Below, one piece after another: positions 25,195-34,945 of a stretch of 64,000 nucleotides of DNA; position 1 is the first letter of the stretch, and the number at the start of each line of letters is the position of its first letter. The stretch comes from Desulforapulum autotrophicum (GTDB lineage: Bacteria; Desulfobacterota; Desulfobacteria; Desulfobacterales; Desulfolunaceae), in assembly GCA_020723285.1 (NCBI GenBank), contig DYJE01000003.1:147924-211923 (forward strand). Reading direction: 5' to 3'. The notes below the pieces were generated by a model, which was given only the letters and a program-made list of their open reading frames with translations, did no database searches and was not told where the DNA came from. Both the position numbers and the translations under genes were made by a program.

Positions 25195-26982
25195 ATGATT
25201 TCAACCAAACCGCAAAAAAAGAAACCGGATGATGCCCGTGCGTGGTCTCTGGTCATGCCTTATTTCAGAGAAAATCGATGGCTGATTGCCATGGGTCTTG
25301 TCTGTCTTATCCTTGCTGACTCCGGCCAGCTTTACATTCCAAGAATCATCAAGCTGGCCGTGGATGACCTTACTGCTCTGAGGGCTGATTTCCGAAGTCT
25401 TGGGGGTTATGCTCTGTCCATTACGGTTGCCGCGCTGTTCATCGCCTTGTTCAGATACGGCTGGCGACGCTGCCTTATCGGTACGTCCAGGCTTATCGAG
25501 GAAAAATTGAGGGACCGGTTTTTCACCCACATACAGGCTCTTTCAGCGTCGTATTTTTCTAAGATCAGCGTGGGGGATCTCATGGCCCACGCCACCAACG
25601 ACATCACCAGTGTCCGCATGGCCACGGGAATGGGGATGGTTGCCCTGATGGACGCGGTTTTTCTGGGAACCACCACCATTCTTTTCATGATCTGGATCAA
25701 TGGTCGGCTTACGATTTTCGCCCTTCTTCCCATGCCGCTCATCGTCATCACCGCCCGGATGTTCAGCCGGCTCATGCATTCCAGATACAGAAATGTCCAG
25801 GCCGCCTTTTCCGATCTGACCGAAGGCGTCAGGGAACGTTTCGCCGGTATCCGGGTGGTGAAAGCCTACACCTGGGAAACCGAGAGTGAACAAAAGGTGG
25901 AGAGGCTTTCAAAAGCTTATGTGAAGAGAAACATCGATCTGATCCGGGTGACCGGTTCTTTTTTTCCGTTGATGATCACCCTCAGCAATATCAGTCTGGT
26001 CCTGGTGATATACTTCGGCGGGCGGCAGACGGTTTTCGGTGATATTTCCACGGGCGATCTGGTGGCGTTCATCAGTTATCTGGGGCTTCTGACCTGGCCC
26101 ATGATGGCCCTGGGGTGGATGACCAACCTGATTCAGCGTGGAAAAGCTTCCCTTGAACGTCTGGCGGAGGTTATGAATGAGATGCCTGAAATCTCTGATT
26201 CCGGTAAAAACGATCTTGAATTCTCCGGTAGCGAATCCCTTCGGTTGAATGACGTGTCGTTCTCGTACACGAAAGAGGGCGGTCGTGCGGTTCTTTCGGA
26301 AATTTCGCTGACCATGAATTCCGGCGGACTCATCGGTCTGGTGGGCCCGCCGGGCTCCGGAAAAACGACACTTCTCAGTCTGCTGCCCCGGTTGTATGAT
26401 CCGTCAAAAGGCGCTCTGGTTCTTGGTGGCAGGGATATCCGCGATATAGGTCTTTCAAGGCTTCGTGGCATGATTTCATTCTGCCCCCAGGAGCCTTTCC
26501 TTTTTGAGGGCAGTGTGCGGGACAACATCTTGATGGGAAAAACGGATGCCACGGATTTCCAGGTGGCGGAGGCTGTGAAAAAAGCCTGCCTTTACAACGA
26601 CGTCATGGCTTTCCGTGACGGTTTCGACACCCTGGTGGGAGAACGCGGCGTCATTCTTTCCGGGGGGCAGAAACAGCGGGTGGCCCTGGCCAGGGCCTTT
26701 ATTCACAACCGGGATATCATGGTGTTTGACGACCCGGTGAGTCAGGTGGATACCCGGACCGGGGCAGCGATTATCAAAGTTCTGACAGAGCTGGCTAAAA
26801 CTAAAAAGGTGATCATCAGTTCCCATCGTCTTTCAGTGCTTGAAACAGCAGCTGAAATCCTGGTTCTGGATCAGGGAAGGATTGTTGAGCGAGGGTCTCA
26901 TGACGACCTGATGGCCTTGGGCGGGTACTATGCCAGAACGTCACGGCTTCAGGATATGGAGGCGGATGTCCATGCGGTCTGA
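25195..26982 (+). CDS. ABC exporter half-transporter (degenerate-site subunit)
   Basis: A 595-residue exporter: six-helix transmembrane domain (about 25-320) and an ATPase domain with Walker A GPPGSGKTT, signature LSGGQKQR and Walker B MVFDD. The residue after the Walker B Asp, normally the catalytic Glu, is Asp (VFDDPVSQVD). This is the pattern of the degenerate-site partner in heterodimeric exporters such as TM287/TM288. The next gene starts 10 bases before this stop codon and its subunit carries the intact site. Substrate unknown. Confidence 0.88.
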   Translation: MISTKPQKKKPDDARAWSLVMPYFRENRWLIAMGLVCLILADSGQLYIPRIIKLAVDDLTALRADFRSLGGYALSITVAALFIALFRYGWRRCLIGTSRLIEEKLRDRFFTHIQALSASYFSKISVGDLMAHATNDITSVRMATGMGMVALMDAVFLGTTTILFMIWINGRLTIFALLPMPLIVITARMFSRLMHSRYRNVQAAFSDLTEGVRERFAGIRVVKAYTWETESEQKVERLSKAYVKRNIDLIRVTGSFFPLMITLSNISLVLVIYFGGRQTVFGDISTGDLVAFISYLGLLTWPMMALGWMTNLIQRGKASLERLAEVMNEMPEISDSGKNDLEFSGSESLRLNDVSFSYTKEGGRAVLSEISLTMNSGGLIGLVGPPGSGKTTLLSLLPRLYDPSKGALVLGGRDIRDIGLSRLRGMISFCPQEPFLFEGSVRDNILMGKTDATDFQVAEAVKKACLYNDVMAFRDGFDTLVGERGVILSGGQKQRVALARAFIHNRDIMVFDDPVSQVDTRTGAAIIKVLTELAKTKKVIISSHRLSVLETAAEILVLDQGRIVERGSHDDLMALGGYYARTSRLQDMEADVHAV

Positions 26983-28945
26983 TTCCGGGAATTTTGAAGA
27001 GGAAAACCTGGGGAAGGCTTATGACACCCGGCTTATACTCAAAATACTTCCATTCATGCGTCCCTACGTCCTGGTGTTTTCGCTGTCTGTGGCCATGCTG
27101 GCCCTGATCACCGGACTTGATCTGGCTGTGCCCTATGTGACGCGGGAAGCGATTGACAGGTACATCGTACCTGTTGTCACAAACGAATCGTCCGGCAGGG
27201 AAGGCCGGATGATTCGGGTTGACATCCGGGATATGGACAGTCGAGATGTTCTGTCACGGAACGAGGAGATGTTCGAAAAAAAAGGTGATGACGTTTATCT
27301 GTCCTTGGACAGTTTAAAAAACATGAACCGTGAAGACTTAGGAATCATCAGGTTCATGGATTTGCGGGGCATATCCGTTTGCAGTCTTCTTATCCTCGTC
27401 ATCGTCGCTTTCCAGTTCATGTTCACGTTTATTCAGAAACTGGTGACGGAATACGCCGGACAGATGATCATGCATGATCTTAGAATGCGGGTGTTCCGGC
27501 ATATTCAGAGTCTGTCCCTGACGTTTTTCAACAAAAATCCCGTGGGCCGGCTGGTCACCCGGACCACCAACGACATCCAGAACATGCAGGAAATGTTCAG
27601 CTCGGTCATCGAATTCGTGTTCAAGGATCTGTTTCTCATTCTCGGCATTGCCGTCGTTCTTCTGGTCATATCACCGAAGCTCGCCCTGGTGTCGTTTATC
27701 GTGATTCCTTTTGTTCTTTTGGCCTCGGTGTATTTTTCACGGTTTGCCCGGGGGGCGTTCAGGGATCTGCGGGTGCTCACGGCAAAGATCAACACCCGGA
27801 TTTCGGAATCCATCCAGGGCATGCGCGTGATCCAGCTTTTTCGTTATGAGCGTGAAAACCACAGGTCATTCGCTACGGTGAATCATGATAACTATCTGGC
27901 GGGAATCCGGCAGCTTCAGGTGTTTTCCGTGTTCATGCCCGTGGTGGAATTTTTGGGATCTCTGGCTCTTGCCCTTATCATTTTTTACGGTGGAAAAGGT
28001 GTACTGGATGACTCGGTAAGTCTTGGAACCCTGGTGGCCTTCATCTCGTACATGAAGATGTTTTTCAGGCCCATCCGTGATGTGACGGAAAAGTACAATG
28101 TGCTTCAGAACGCGATGAGCTCGGCGGAACGGATTTTCCAGATTCTCGACAAAACCTCGGATGTGGATGACGGTTCCGGGAATTATGCTGGTAAGGGCAT
28201 GAATAAAATGGCACTTCAGTCCATTCGGCATGTGGAATTCGAAAATGTGACATTCGGATACAACGACACGGAAACGGTGTTTAACGATCTGTCGTTTTCT
28301 TTGGGGCAAGGAGACGTCCTGGCGGTGGTCGGGCCAACAGGTGCCGGAAAAACCTCACTGATCCATCTTCTGGTGGGATTTTATACCCCTGATTCAGGAC
28401 AGATCACCTTTAACTTTATTGATCGTTCTTCTTATGATCTTTCATCCATCCGGTCACGGATCGCTCTGGTCACCCAGGACCCCTTTCTGTTCACGGGTAC
28501 GGTGAAGGAAAACATTCTGGGAGCAACAAACGGTGTCACCGATTCCAGATTCAGGGAAATTCTGACCGCTGCACATTGCGATGCCCTGGTTGAACGGCTT
28601 CCAAAAGGTGTGGACACTGTTCTGACCGATGGCGGTTCAGGACTTTCAAGCGGAGAAAGGCAGCTGATCTCCATTGCCCGTGCCATTGCCCGTGACCCGG
28701 ACCTGATCATTCTGGACGAGGCCACATCCTACATCGACAGCGAATCCGAAGTGATCATTCAGGATGCCCTGGAAAACCTGATGCGCTCTCGAACCTCGCT
28801 GATCATCGCCCACCGTATATCCACAGCCCGTCATGCAGACCGGATTCTCGTGCTGAAAAGGGGGAAGGTGGTTGAGCAGGGAAACCACCGTGAGCTGATG
28901 GGCCTTGAAGGGCTTTATTATAAAATGGTGAAGATGAAAGGGTGA
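26972..28945 (+). CDS. ABC exporter half-transporter (catalytic subunit with outer loop)
   Basis: A 657-residue partner subunit. The transmembrane domain has an insertion of about 75 residues after the first helix (about 60-135, charged and probably outside the membrane). The ATPase domain has Walker A GPTGAGKTS, Walker B IILDE with the catalytic Glu, and a weakened signature LSSGERQ. The strong Walker B here pairs with the canonical signature of the other subunit, and the weak one with its Asp, as expected for a one-good-site heterodimer. It starts inside the previous gene; ATG 26972 was preferred over 26966 because GGAGG is nine bases upstream. Confidence 0.88.
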   Translation: MRSDSGNFEEENLGKAYDTRLILKILPFMRPYVLVFSLSVAMLALITGLDLAVPYVTREAIDRYIVPVVTNESSGREGRMIRVDIRDMDSRDVLSRNEEMFEKKGDDVYLSLDSLKNMNREDLGIIRFMDLRGISVCSLLILVIVAFQFMFTFIQKLVTEYAGQMIMHDLRMRVFRHIQSLSLTFFNKNPVGRLVTRTTNDIQNMQEMFSSVIEFVFKDLFLILGIAVVLLVISPKLALVSFIVIPFVLLASVYFSRFARGAFRDLRVLTAKINTRISESIQGMRVIQLFRYERENHRSFATVNHDNYLAGIRQLQVFSVFMPVVEFLGSLALALIIFYGGKGVLDDSVSLGTLVAFISYMKMFFRPIRDVTEKYNVLQNAMSSAERIFQILDKTSDVDDGSGNYAGKGMNKMALQSIRHVEFENVTFGYNDTETVFNDLSFSLGQGDVLAVVGPTGAGKTSLIHLLVGFYTPDSGQITFNFIDRSSYDLSSIRSRIALVTQDPFLFTGTVKENILGATNGVTDSRFREILTAAHCDALVERLPKGVDTVLTDGGSGLSSGERQLISIARAIARDPDLIILDEATSYIDSESEVIIQDALENLMRSRTSLIIAHRISTARHADRILVLKRGKVVEQGNHRELMGLEGLYYKMVKMKG

Positions 28946-28972
28946 TCGGTATATGAAAGGATGGGGCCATGT

Positions 28973-29122
28973 GTCGGCTTTCGTTCCTCAAGCCGACCTA
29001 CGATAGGCTGGCGTTGTCATATCCGGTGGGTGAACAACGCCGCGTGTTCGTGAAAAATGTTGAATTTCACAAATATACGAGCAGGCCTGGTTATAAAACC
29101 CGACAAATGCCCCGATCCTTTT
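28973..29122. repeat. REP-like palindrome plus related tail
   Basis: 28973-29001 is a palindrome reading GTCGGCTT...AAGCCGACCTAC; the same 29 bases recur exactly at 54641-54669. 29096-29122 reads AAACCCGACAAATG-CCCGATCC, also found at 54545-54566 and partly at 56961-56978. Confidence 0.75.
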
Positions 29123-29127
29123 TTACG

Positions 29128-30069
29128 TTAAAAAGGTTTTGAGACTCCGATGTTGAACTTTACACTTCGGTCAGGATCATATGAGTAATCATTCCCTTTG
29201 TCGCTGTTCCAGCTGTCATACACAGGTATGGAAACCGATGCGTTAAATTCTGCATTATACGTTTTCCAGAGGTAAGTGAAACTGGGAGTCAGGTCAAGGG
29301 TGATGATTCCGGGGGCGTAAGAACTGCCTCCTGGGTTTTTGAATTCATCTTCAGCCCTGTTACTGTAACTTAATAAGGCTCCGGCCTTCATGGTTTCATT
29401 AATGTTGTAGTCGCCCCCTGCAGATAGAAGATATTCATCACCATGATAGATATCGGTTCCCATGAGATCGTAATTGCCGTTGTAGGCGTAACCGATTCCC
29501 GCTTTCAATGCATATTTTTCAAAATACCATGTTCCGTTGAAATAGAGTGCAACGTCCGTTGAACCTGTTCCAAGGGGTACATCGGCGTCTTCAACCTCGC
29601 CTGTGGGGGCTTTGATGACCAGTTTGGAGTCCATCAAGAGCTGCGTGAAACGAATCAGGTAATTGGCTGTGAATGAAATGTCGCCTAAGCCACTGTCTTC
29701 CAAATCTTCAAATTCACGTTTGGTAAAAGGGAGGTTCAGTTTTAAATTCAGAAGCTCTTTATTGCCTGTCAATGAAAGGGGGAATCCATAAGAAATGGGT
29801 ATGTTGTATGTCTGGATATCATCGCTGATCATGGCTTCCACCGTGATCGCTTTTACAGGAACTTCTGAAATTTTGCCGTCCATAGACACGATGGAGGGAG
29901 AAGGAGAACTCTCGATTTGTTCAGTTGCTGTTCCTGTTGTGGTGATTTCATTCAAACCATTACCGATGCTTTCTACGTATTCACCGGAATGGTAATAGTG
30001 TGGATCAAAGGCTTGGGAAACACCGGCTGACAAGATAATGAGCGCAGCCGTGATAATATGCTTTTTCAT
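29128..30069 (-). CDS. Outer-membrane beta-barrel protein
   Basis: A 313-residue exported protein with a clear signal peptide (MKKHIITAALIILSAGVSQA, cleaved before FDP). The mature part is built of alternating beta strands rich in Tyr, Gly and Asp (GDISFTANYLIRF, DVALYFNGTWYF, YALKAGIGYAYNGNY) and ends SVKFNIGVSKPF, an ending of the type used by outer-membrane barrels. The length fits a 12-strand barrel of the MetA/OmpW-like transporter type. Co-oriented with the lipoprotein and second barrel gene upstream, so possibly an envelope operon. Substrate unknown. Confidence 0.7.
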   Translation of the reverse strand: MKKHIITAALIILSAGVSQAFDPHYYHSGEYVESIGNGLNEITTTGTATEQIESSPSPSIVSMDGKISEVPVKAITVEAMISDDIQTYNIPISYGFPLSLTGNKELLNLKLNLPFTKREFEDLEDSGLGDISFTANYLIRFTQLLMDSKLVIKAPTGEVEDADVPLGTGSTDVALYFNGTWYFEKYALKAGIGYAYNGNYDLMGTDIYHGDEYLLSAGGDYNINETMKAGALLSYSNRAEDEFKNPGGSSYAPGIITLDLTPSFTYLWKTYNAEFNASVSIPVYDSWNSDKGNDYSYDPDRSVKFNIGVSKPF

Positions 30070-30152
30070 TTTTCCTCCAATTTTTCTTTTGTTTGAAAGA
30101 CATAACGGCCCAAAGAATATGGACCGTTATGATTCCTTTTTTCGTGTACTTG

Positions 30153-32564
30153 TTATTCTACGGTAAAGCCCACAGCTGTAGGATCATCGAGAATGGTGGT
30201 TCCGTCTTTCTTCACAGCATCGATGATGTCAACACCTTCGTCGATCCGTCCGTTTCTGTTGACGTCCACGATAACGTAGTAGCTACCCGGAGTCATGGGT
30301 GCCTTCCAGATGTTCATCATGCCGGCTCCATTGTAGCAGGAAGGCTGAACCACCAGTGTGGAATGGCGGCCTGTGACGTCCACGGTGTCGTTCAGTTCAT
30401 TGACATGGCCGTAATTTGCAAGATCGAAGGTTGAAGCGTTCACGATGTAGACATCCACGTAAAGGCCATAATAAAGACCGGCAACAGGTGTCGCCGGATT
30501 GGGGTTGCAGAACCATGAGAAATACGGGTTGAAAACCGCTTTCACGCCGTATCCTGCTCCGTAGGGATTGGTGTCAAGACCGCTCTTGATGAAAACATCA
30601 CGGTAGTCACAGAATTCGGAGTAAACGGTCCAGTGCTGTTCCCAGATGTTGCCGAACGATCCTCCTGAAGCGATGTTGACGTAAGTGAGACGCGGATAGG
30701 CGTTGGCCTGGGTGTTCAGGATCACGATGGTGAGGATGCTGTCTCCAGCGTCATAGAGGCCGTCCATGTTGTTGTCGATGACAATGTCATAGGTGTTGTT
30801 GGCCATGGTGGGATTGATCACCTGATATGTTCCGTTCAGATCCCAGATCGGGTTTGTCCCGCTGCCCGAAAGCCCGGTCACACTGAACAATTCACCGGTC
30901 AGATAATCTCCGGCGGTCCAGTTTTTGTCTTTGATCACGTAGACATTGTAGGGAAGCTGGGGACCGTCCTGAACCGCTTTCAAATAAACAATGGAACTCC
31001 CGCCCTCGGTGTTTGATTCATCGAAAAATTCAGAATACGATGTTCCGGCGGAATCAGTACACGTTTTGTAGACAGGTGCCACGGGGACATCAAGAATCGT
31101 GATCGCGTCTTCGATGAAGATATCTTCGTCCTTGTCGTAATAACCGTCATTCCCGAGGTCGATGATCAGATCAAGTTTTTTATGCACATTGATAGCTGAC
31201 CCGGTGTAGCTCCAGTCGTCAAGACCTGTTGTTTTTGTGTTGAGGAGTTTTGTGGACGCGAGGTATGGCAGGTATCTTGGGTCGTTTTCAGTCAGTGTGG
31301 GGTTGGTGAGGGCGAGGCCCATGGTGCCGTTGCCGTCGTCACGGACGTCGGCGGTATCTCCTGTGTTTGAAATCTGGAATTGATTGGTCGCTGGCGAATA
31401 GACATCCGAGTTGATGAGGAAAACTCCGATGGGATCGCTTACGCCCACAGGAACGTTGTCGATGTTGATGAAAAGGTGGTTGGCATTGTTGTTTTCAGTG
31501 ATGACGTTCACTTCGTCACCGTTGATGTCCGTGATTTTGACGAATACGTCGTTAGCCGGTGTGTTCTGGATGATAAAGCCGGGTGAACCGTTCCCATCCA
31601 CACCGTCTATGAAGTGATCGGCCAGTCCGTCGCTGTCCGTGTCCATGCCCAGATCGTAGACACCGTCACGGTCAACGTCCATGACGATACTATAGGCCAT
31701 GTTGTCCTGATTGGGATTGATGCGTGTCGGGGCGTCATTGAGGTCCCAGAGCAGAGTGCCGGTGACGGTTCCGTTCCCATCCTCATCAATAGCGACATTG
31801 GCGGTTTTGTGTAGAACGTAGCGGCTGGAATCTGTCAGATCATCTCCGTTTTTGAATGTATCACCGGTGAATTTGAGAACGTAGAAATCCACCTTCGTGA
31901 CAGTTACGTTGTTACCGATCTTTGTAGGTACACGGTCAGCTTTGACATAAACGCGCGTTTTTGGGTCTTCATTGCCGTTGATGTCTTTTGTTCCGGTTTC
32001 TTTGAATGCGTTTTCCGGATAAAAGACACCGGGTGCTTTTGTAACTGGTGGCGTGCCAAGATAACAGGAATAGACCACCGGTTTCGGGTTGGTGTCACCT
32101 TCAGCTCTGGTGTAGACAATCCACATATCCTGAGTGAAGTCGGTGGATTCACCGTTGTCGTAAAGGCTTTTTACATTGATTTTGAAGGCTCCGGGTTCAA
32201 TGCCGGACGGCCAAACCAGGGAAGGGGGCAGGGTCGGGTCATCGGCATCCACTTTGAGACCCATGTCGTACCACAGGGGAGTCGGATCGATAACCCCGTC
32301 TTCATTGGTACGGGCTTCGATTTTATTGATGAGATTGTTGTCGGCATCAAGAGCGCTGATCCGGTAAAAAGAGTTGGCTTTCATGCCGGCAATTTTAACA
32401 TAAAGCGTATCCATGGGCGCGAACTCACGGGTTTCTTCCATATCCGAGTTGTATGTCGAAAGGATCAGATCCCCCGGAATCGGCCGCTTGTCACAGGCCA
32501 CAAGACTCAGGGCCATGGCTGTCACGGCGAAAAACAATACGGTCAGATTGAATTTTATTTTCAC
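30153..32564 (-). CDS. Large surface lipoprotein with repeated Asp-rich calcium-loop motifs
   Basis: An 803-residue lipoprotein; the signal ends at the lipobox LSLVAC, Cys24. The body carries at least four EF-hand-like D-x-D/N-x-D/N-G loops: DVDRDGVYDLGMDTDSDG, LGNDGYYDKDED, DNNMDGLYDAG and DVNRNGRIDEG. They are embedded in repeating Ig-like or dockerin-like units of similar text (NPTMANNTYDIVIDNN / NPNQDNMAYSIVMDVD). These suggest internal duplication and calcium-stabilised extracellular domains. Ends TAVGFTVE. Neighbours on both sides are barrel-like exported proteins. No enzyme motif recognised. Confidence 0.7.
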   Translation of the reverse strand: MKIKFNLTVLFFAVTAMALSLVACDKRPIPGDLILSTYNSDMEETREFAPMDTLYVKIAGMKANSFYRISALDADNNLINKIEARTNEDGVIDPTPLWYDMGLKVDADDPTLPPSLVWPSGIEPGAFKINVKSLYDNGESTDFTQDMWIVYTRAEGDTNPKPVVYSCYLGTPPVTKAPGVFYPENAFKETGTKDINGNEDPKTRVYVKADRVPTKIGNNVTVTKVDFYVLKFTGDTFKNGDDLTDSSRYVLHKTANVAIDEDGNGTVTGTLLWDLNDAPTRINPNQDNMAYSIVMDVDRDGVYDLGMDTDSDGLADHFIDGVDGNGSPGFIIQNTPANDVFVKITDINGDEVNVITENNNANHLFINIDNVPVGVSDPIGVFLINSDVYSPATNQFQISNTGDTADVRDDGNGTMGLALTNPTLTENDPRYLPYLASTKLLNTKTTGLDDWSYTGSAINVHKKLDLIIDLGNDGYYDKDEDIFIEDAITILDVPVAPVYKTCTDSAGTSYSEFFDESNTEGGSSIVYLKAVQDGPQLPYNVYVIKDKNWTAGDYLTGELFSVTGLSGSGTNPIWDLNGTYQVINPTMANNTYDIVIDNNMDGLYDAGDSILTIVILNTQANAYPRLTYVNIASGGSFGNIWEQHWTVYSEFCDYRDVFIKSGLDTNPYGAGYGVKAVFNPYFSWFCNPNPATPVAGLYYGLYVDVYIVNASTFDLANYGHVNELNDTVDVTGRHSTLVVQPSCYNGAGMMNIWKAPMTPGSYYVIVDVNRNGRIDEGVDIIDAVKKDGTTILDDPTAVGFTVE

Positions 32565-32575
32565 GGGTCACCTCC

Positions 32576-33442
32576 CTAGTTTGTGTCGGTTTTGTTTTCG
32601 GATTTGGAAAACATTTTACCCAGGGGTATCTCCACCAGGGCATAAGCTCTCACATCGCTGGAATCGTCTGAGAAACCGGGGTCCCCGGTCGACACATCTT
32701 CCTGGATGCAGTTGTAGACTGCAACGCCTAAGCTTACCCAGCCCATCTTGACCTTGGCTCCAAGGTTCACGACCTGGTCTTCGTCTTCTTTGCCCATGCC
32801 CTGAACTTCGGCCATCAGATAAAGCATGTCGAAAAGTTTGAGATCCGCACCGGCGCTGAAGTAGAGATCGCTGGTTTCACCTTCGTTGTAGATGGATTCG
32901 GCTACCGCAGTGGCGGAAAGCACGGCTTTTTCAGTGAACAGGGGAACCCTCATGGTGACGGCGAGGTAAGGATTGAACAGAATGTCTTCCTGGCGGTCGA
33001 ATTCGTTGTCGTTCAAGGAGACGGCGTTCATGCCAAGTGCGATCTGGGGAATGATGGAATCCGTCATATGGAAAATTCGGGCTTTGAACGAATATGTGTC
33101 CATGGAAAGGTCGGTTCTGTCCAGATTGTCCCAGATGAACTGTCTCCGTGTATAGCCGAATTCCACATCGTCAGATGTTCCCACCACACCGGTGACGGAC
33201 GTCAGAAAAATCCGGTCTCCTTCGACGGTTCCCGAATCCTGGGCGCTTCCTGCGAGATAGATATTGCCTTTGCCGGCAGGCATGGCTTTGGGGACGGTGA
33301 TCACGCCGTTTTCACCCCAGTTGTAATCAGGGTTGATGCTTCGTTTGAACAAAGCGAACTCGGATTGTTTGGATGCCGCCGATACGGTCTGGCAAGCCCA
33401 GAACACCATAATCGCGGTCAAAACCATTTTTCTCAATTTCAT
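32576..33442 (-). CDS. Exported beta-barrel-like protein
   Basis: A 288-residue protein with a signal peptide (MKLRKMVLTAIMVFWACQTVSA) and a mature part of beta strands (GVITVPKAMPAGKGNIYLAG, DVEFGYTRRQF, IALGMNAVSL). The outline resembles the N-terminal barrel of YjbH-type or related proteins, but I do not recognise a defined family. The start at 33442 has GAGGAGG seven bases upstream; an in-frame extension back to 33664 is not signal-like. The next gene starts 12 bases later, so it is probably the first gene of the three-gene envelope unit. Confidence 0.65.
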   Translation of the reverse strand: MKLRKMVLTAIMVFWACQTVSAASKQSEFALFKRSINPDYNWGENGVITVPKAMPAGKGNIYLAGSAQDSGTVEGDRIFLTSVTGVVGTSDDVEFGYTRRQFIWDNLDRTDLSMDTYSFKARIFHMTDSIIPQIALGMNAVSLNDNEFDRQEDILFNPYLAVTMRVPLFTEKAVLSATAVAESIYNEGETSDLYFSAGADLKLFDMLYLMAEVQGMGKEDEDQVVNLGAKVKMGWVSLGVAVYNCIQEDVSTGDPGFSDDSSDVRAYALVEIPLGKMFSKSENKTDTN

Positions 33443-33870
33443 CAAGGCACCTCCTCTAAATGATTGATCCATTATGTTCACTGATTTGTCAGTGTGGGCC
33501 GGGTTTAAAAAAATAACTCCGGCGCTTATGGCTGAGTGGATAAAAGTGTGACGGGAAGAACAGCAGGACCATGATACGTTACCGTTCATAAGTGCTCCGC
33601 GGGGATCATCGGCCATTACGGGCTTCATGAGGGAGCTTAAAGTTTCCCGTCCTGAAAAAGTCATACCGTCGTTTATAACCTTATAAAATCAGTTATCCTG
33701 ATGATCTAATGATTGATGGTGTTGAAGACTTGAGCCTGTAAACTTGCAAATAGTAACAAATGGCTAGGAGGGAAGGCAAGTTTTTTTTGTCTGTGAAGAT
33801 GGAAAAGGCTGAATATTAAGGCGACCCAACATTGTGGAAAGGTCGCCTTAGGGATGTTTGACGTGCCTTA
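33443..33870. other. Intergenic region with one hairpin
   Basis: About 430 bases without a gene I can support. A ten-pair inverted repeat, TAAGGCGACC (33817-33826) and GGTCGCCTTA (33841-33850), lies just past the stop of the 33871 gene but has no T-run after it, so it is only a possible terminator. Confidence 0.5.
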
Positions 33871-34146
33871 TTAAAAAGGAATGTCGTTTTTATTTTTCTT
33901 TTTTTTGTTTTTTTTCAACGATTTGAAATCTACGATATCATCGTGGTAGATGTCTTCGTCATCATCAAGATCGTCCATGAAATCGTAATCCATCATGTTC
34001 ATGCCATCAAAGAAAACTCCGATGGATTCACTCAGGAGCTTGATGATTTCAGCATGTTTTTTTTTCTTATCGATGTCTGTGCATTTTGACATTTCTTTGA
34101 TATTATTGTTGATTTCTTTTGTTAACCCCTCGATCATATCGTCCAT
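33871..34146 (-). CDS. Small acidic/basic hypothetical protein
   Basis: A 91-residue protein: a helical N-terminal half, an acidic Asp-rich block (MDDLDDDEDIYHDDIVDF) and a Lys/Asn-rich tail (LKKNKKKKNKNDIPF). No membrane segment or cysteine motif except one Cys. Codon use fits a real gene and AAGGAAT precedes the ATG. It follows the SOD gene on the same strand after 112 bases. Not recognised. Confidence 0.5.
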   Translation of the reverse strand: MDDMIEGLTKEINNNIKEMSKCTDIDKKKKHAEIIKLLSESIGVFFDGMNMMDYDFMDDLDDDEDIYHDDIVDFKSLKKNKKKKNKNDIPF

Positions 34147-34258
34147 TTCATATTCCTTTCCATCTTTTTTTATTGGGTCTGTCGGATTATTTCGGCAGAC
34201 TGTGCGTATCGTTATCCTTATGGATTGTCAAGGGCCCAGTCCATCGTTTATGATTGAT

Positions 34259-34945
34259 TCATCGAAGAGCTTTTTCGACGAATTCCCAGTTGGCCAGGTG
34301 GTCGAGTACTGCTTCGACGTATTCAGAACGCTTGTTCTGGTAATCTATATAATACGAGTGCTCCCAGACATCCACGGTAAACAGCGGAATACGGTCATGG
34401 GCAACGGGGGTGTCCGCATTGGATGTGGTCATGATTTCAAGATTGTCTCCATCTTGAACAAGAAAAATCCAGCCGCTTCCAAAAACACTTTTGGCCTGTG
34501 CTGTAAATGCCTGCCTGAACGCCTCGAAGCTTCCGAAGGACGATTCAATTCTTTTCAGAAGTTCACCCTGAGGTTTTCCTCCGCCCTGGGGTTTGAGGCA
34601 TTTCCAGAAAAAATCGTGATTGTAAGCCTGAGCAACCTGGTTGAACACGTCCTGATATTTTTTATTCCCGGAAATTTCTTTGATGATCTCTTCAGGTGTA
34701 TTCCCGTCAATGCCAGTCTGTTCAAGAAGCAAACATGCGTTTTTCACATAAGCGGCATGATGAACGCCATGATGAAGGGAAAGGGTCTTTCCGGACATGT
34801 ATGGTTCAAGAGCGTTTTCAGCATAGGGAAGGGGAGAATGAACGATAACAGAGTCCGAAGGCGATGATGAGCATCCTGCCATGATGCAGAAGGATAAAGC
34901 AAGAAAAAGAACCCCGGTTTTTTTGGGTGCTGATGAAGTGTTCAT
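34259..34945 (-). CDS. sodB: Membrane-anchored (lipoprotein) iron superoxide dismutase
   Basis: A 228-residue protein: a lipoprotein signal (lipobox MAGC, Cys25) then a complete Fe/Mn-type SOD. The four metal ligands are present: H58 (LHHGVHH), H110 (AYNHDFFW), D192 and H196 (DVWEHSYYIDYQNKR). Q106 (VAQAYNH) is placed as in Fe enzymes. The protein should sit on the outer face of the inner membrane or the outer membrane and convert superoxide to H2O2 and O2. GGAGGAG precedes the ATG. Its neighbour upstream, beyond a 770-base gap, is thiol peroxidase on the same strand, which fits a shared oxygen-defence role. Confidence 0.9.
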   Translation of the reverse strand: MNTSSAPKKTGVLFLALSFCIMAGCSSSPSDSVIVHSPLPYAENALEPYMSGKTLSLHHGVHHAAYVKNACLLLEQTGIDGNTPEEIIKEISGNKKYQDVFNQVAQAYNHDFFWKCLKPQGGGKPQGELLKRIESSFGSFEAFRQAFTAQAKSVFGSGWIFLVQDGDNLEIMTTSNADTPVAHDRIPLFTVDVWEHSYYIDYQNKRSEYVEAVLDHLANWEFVEKALR

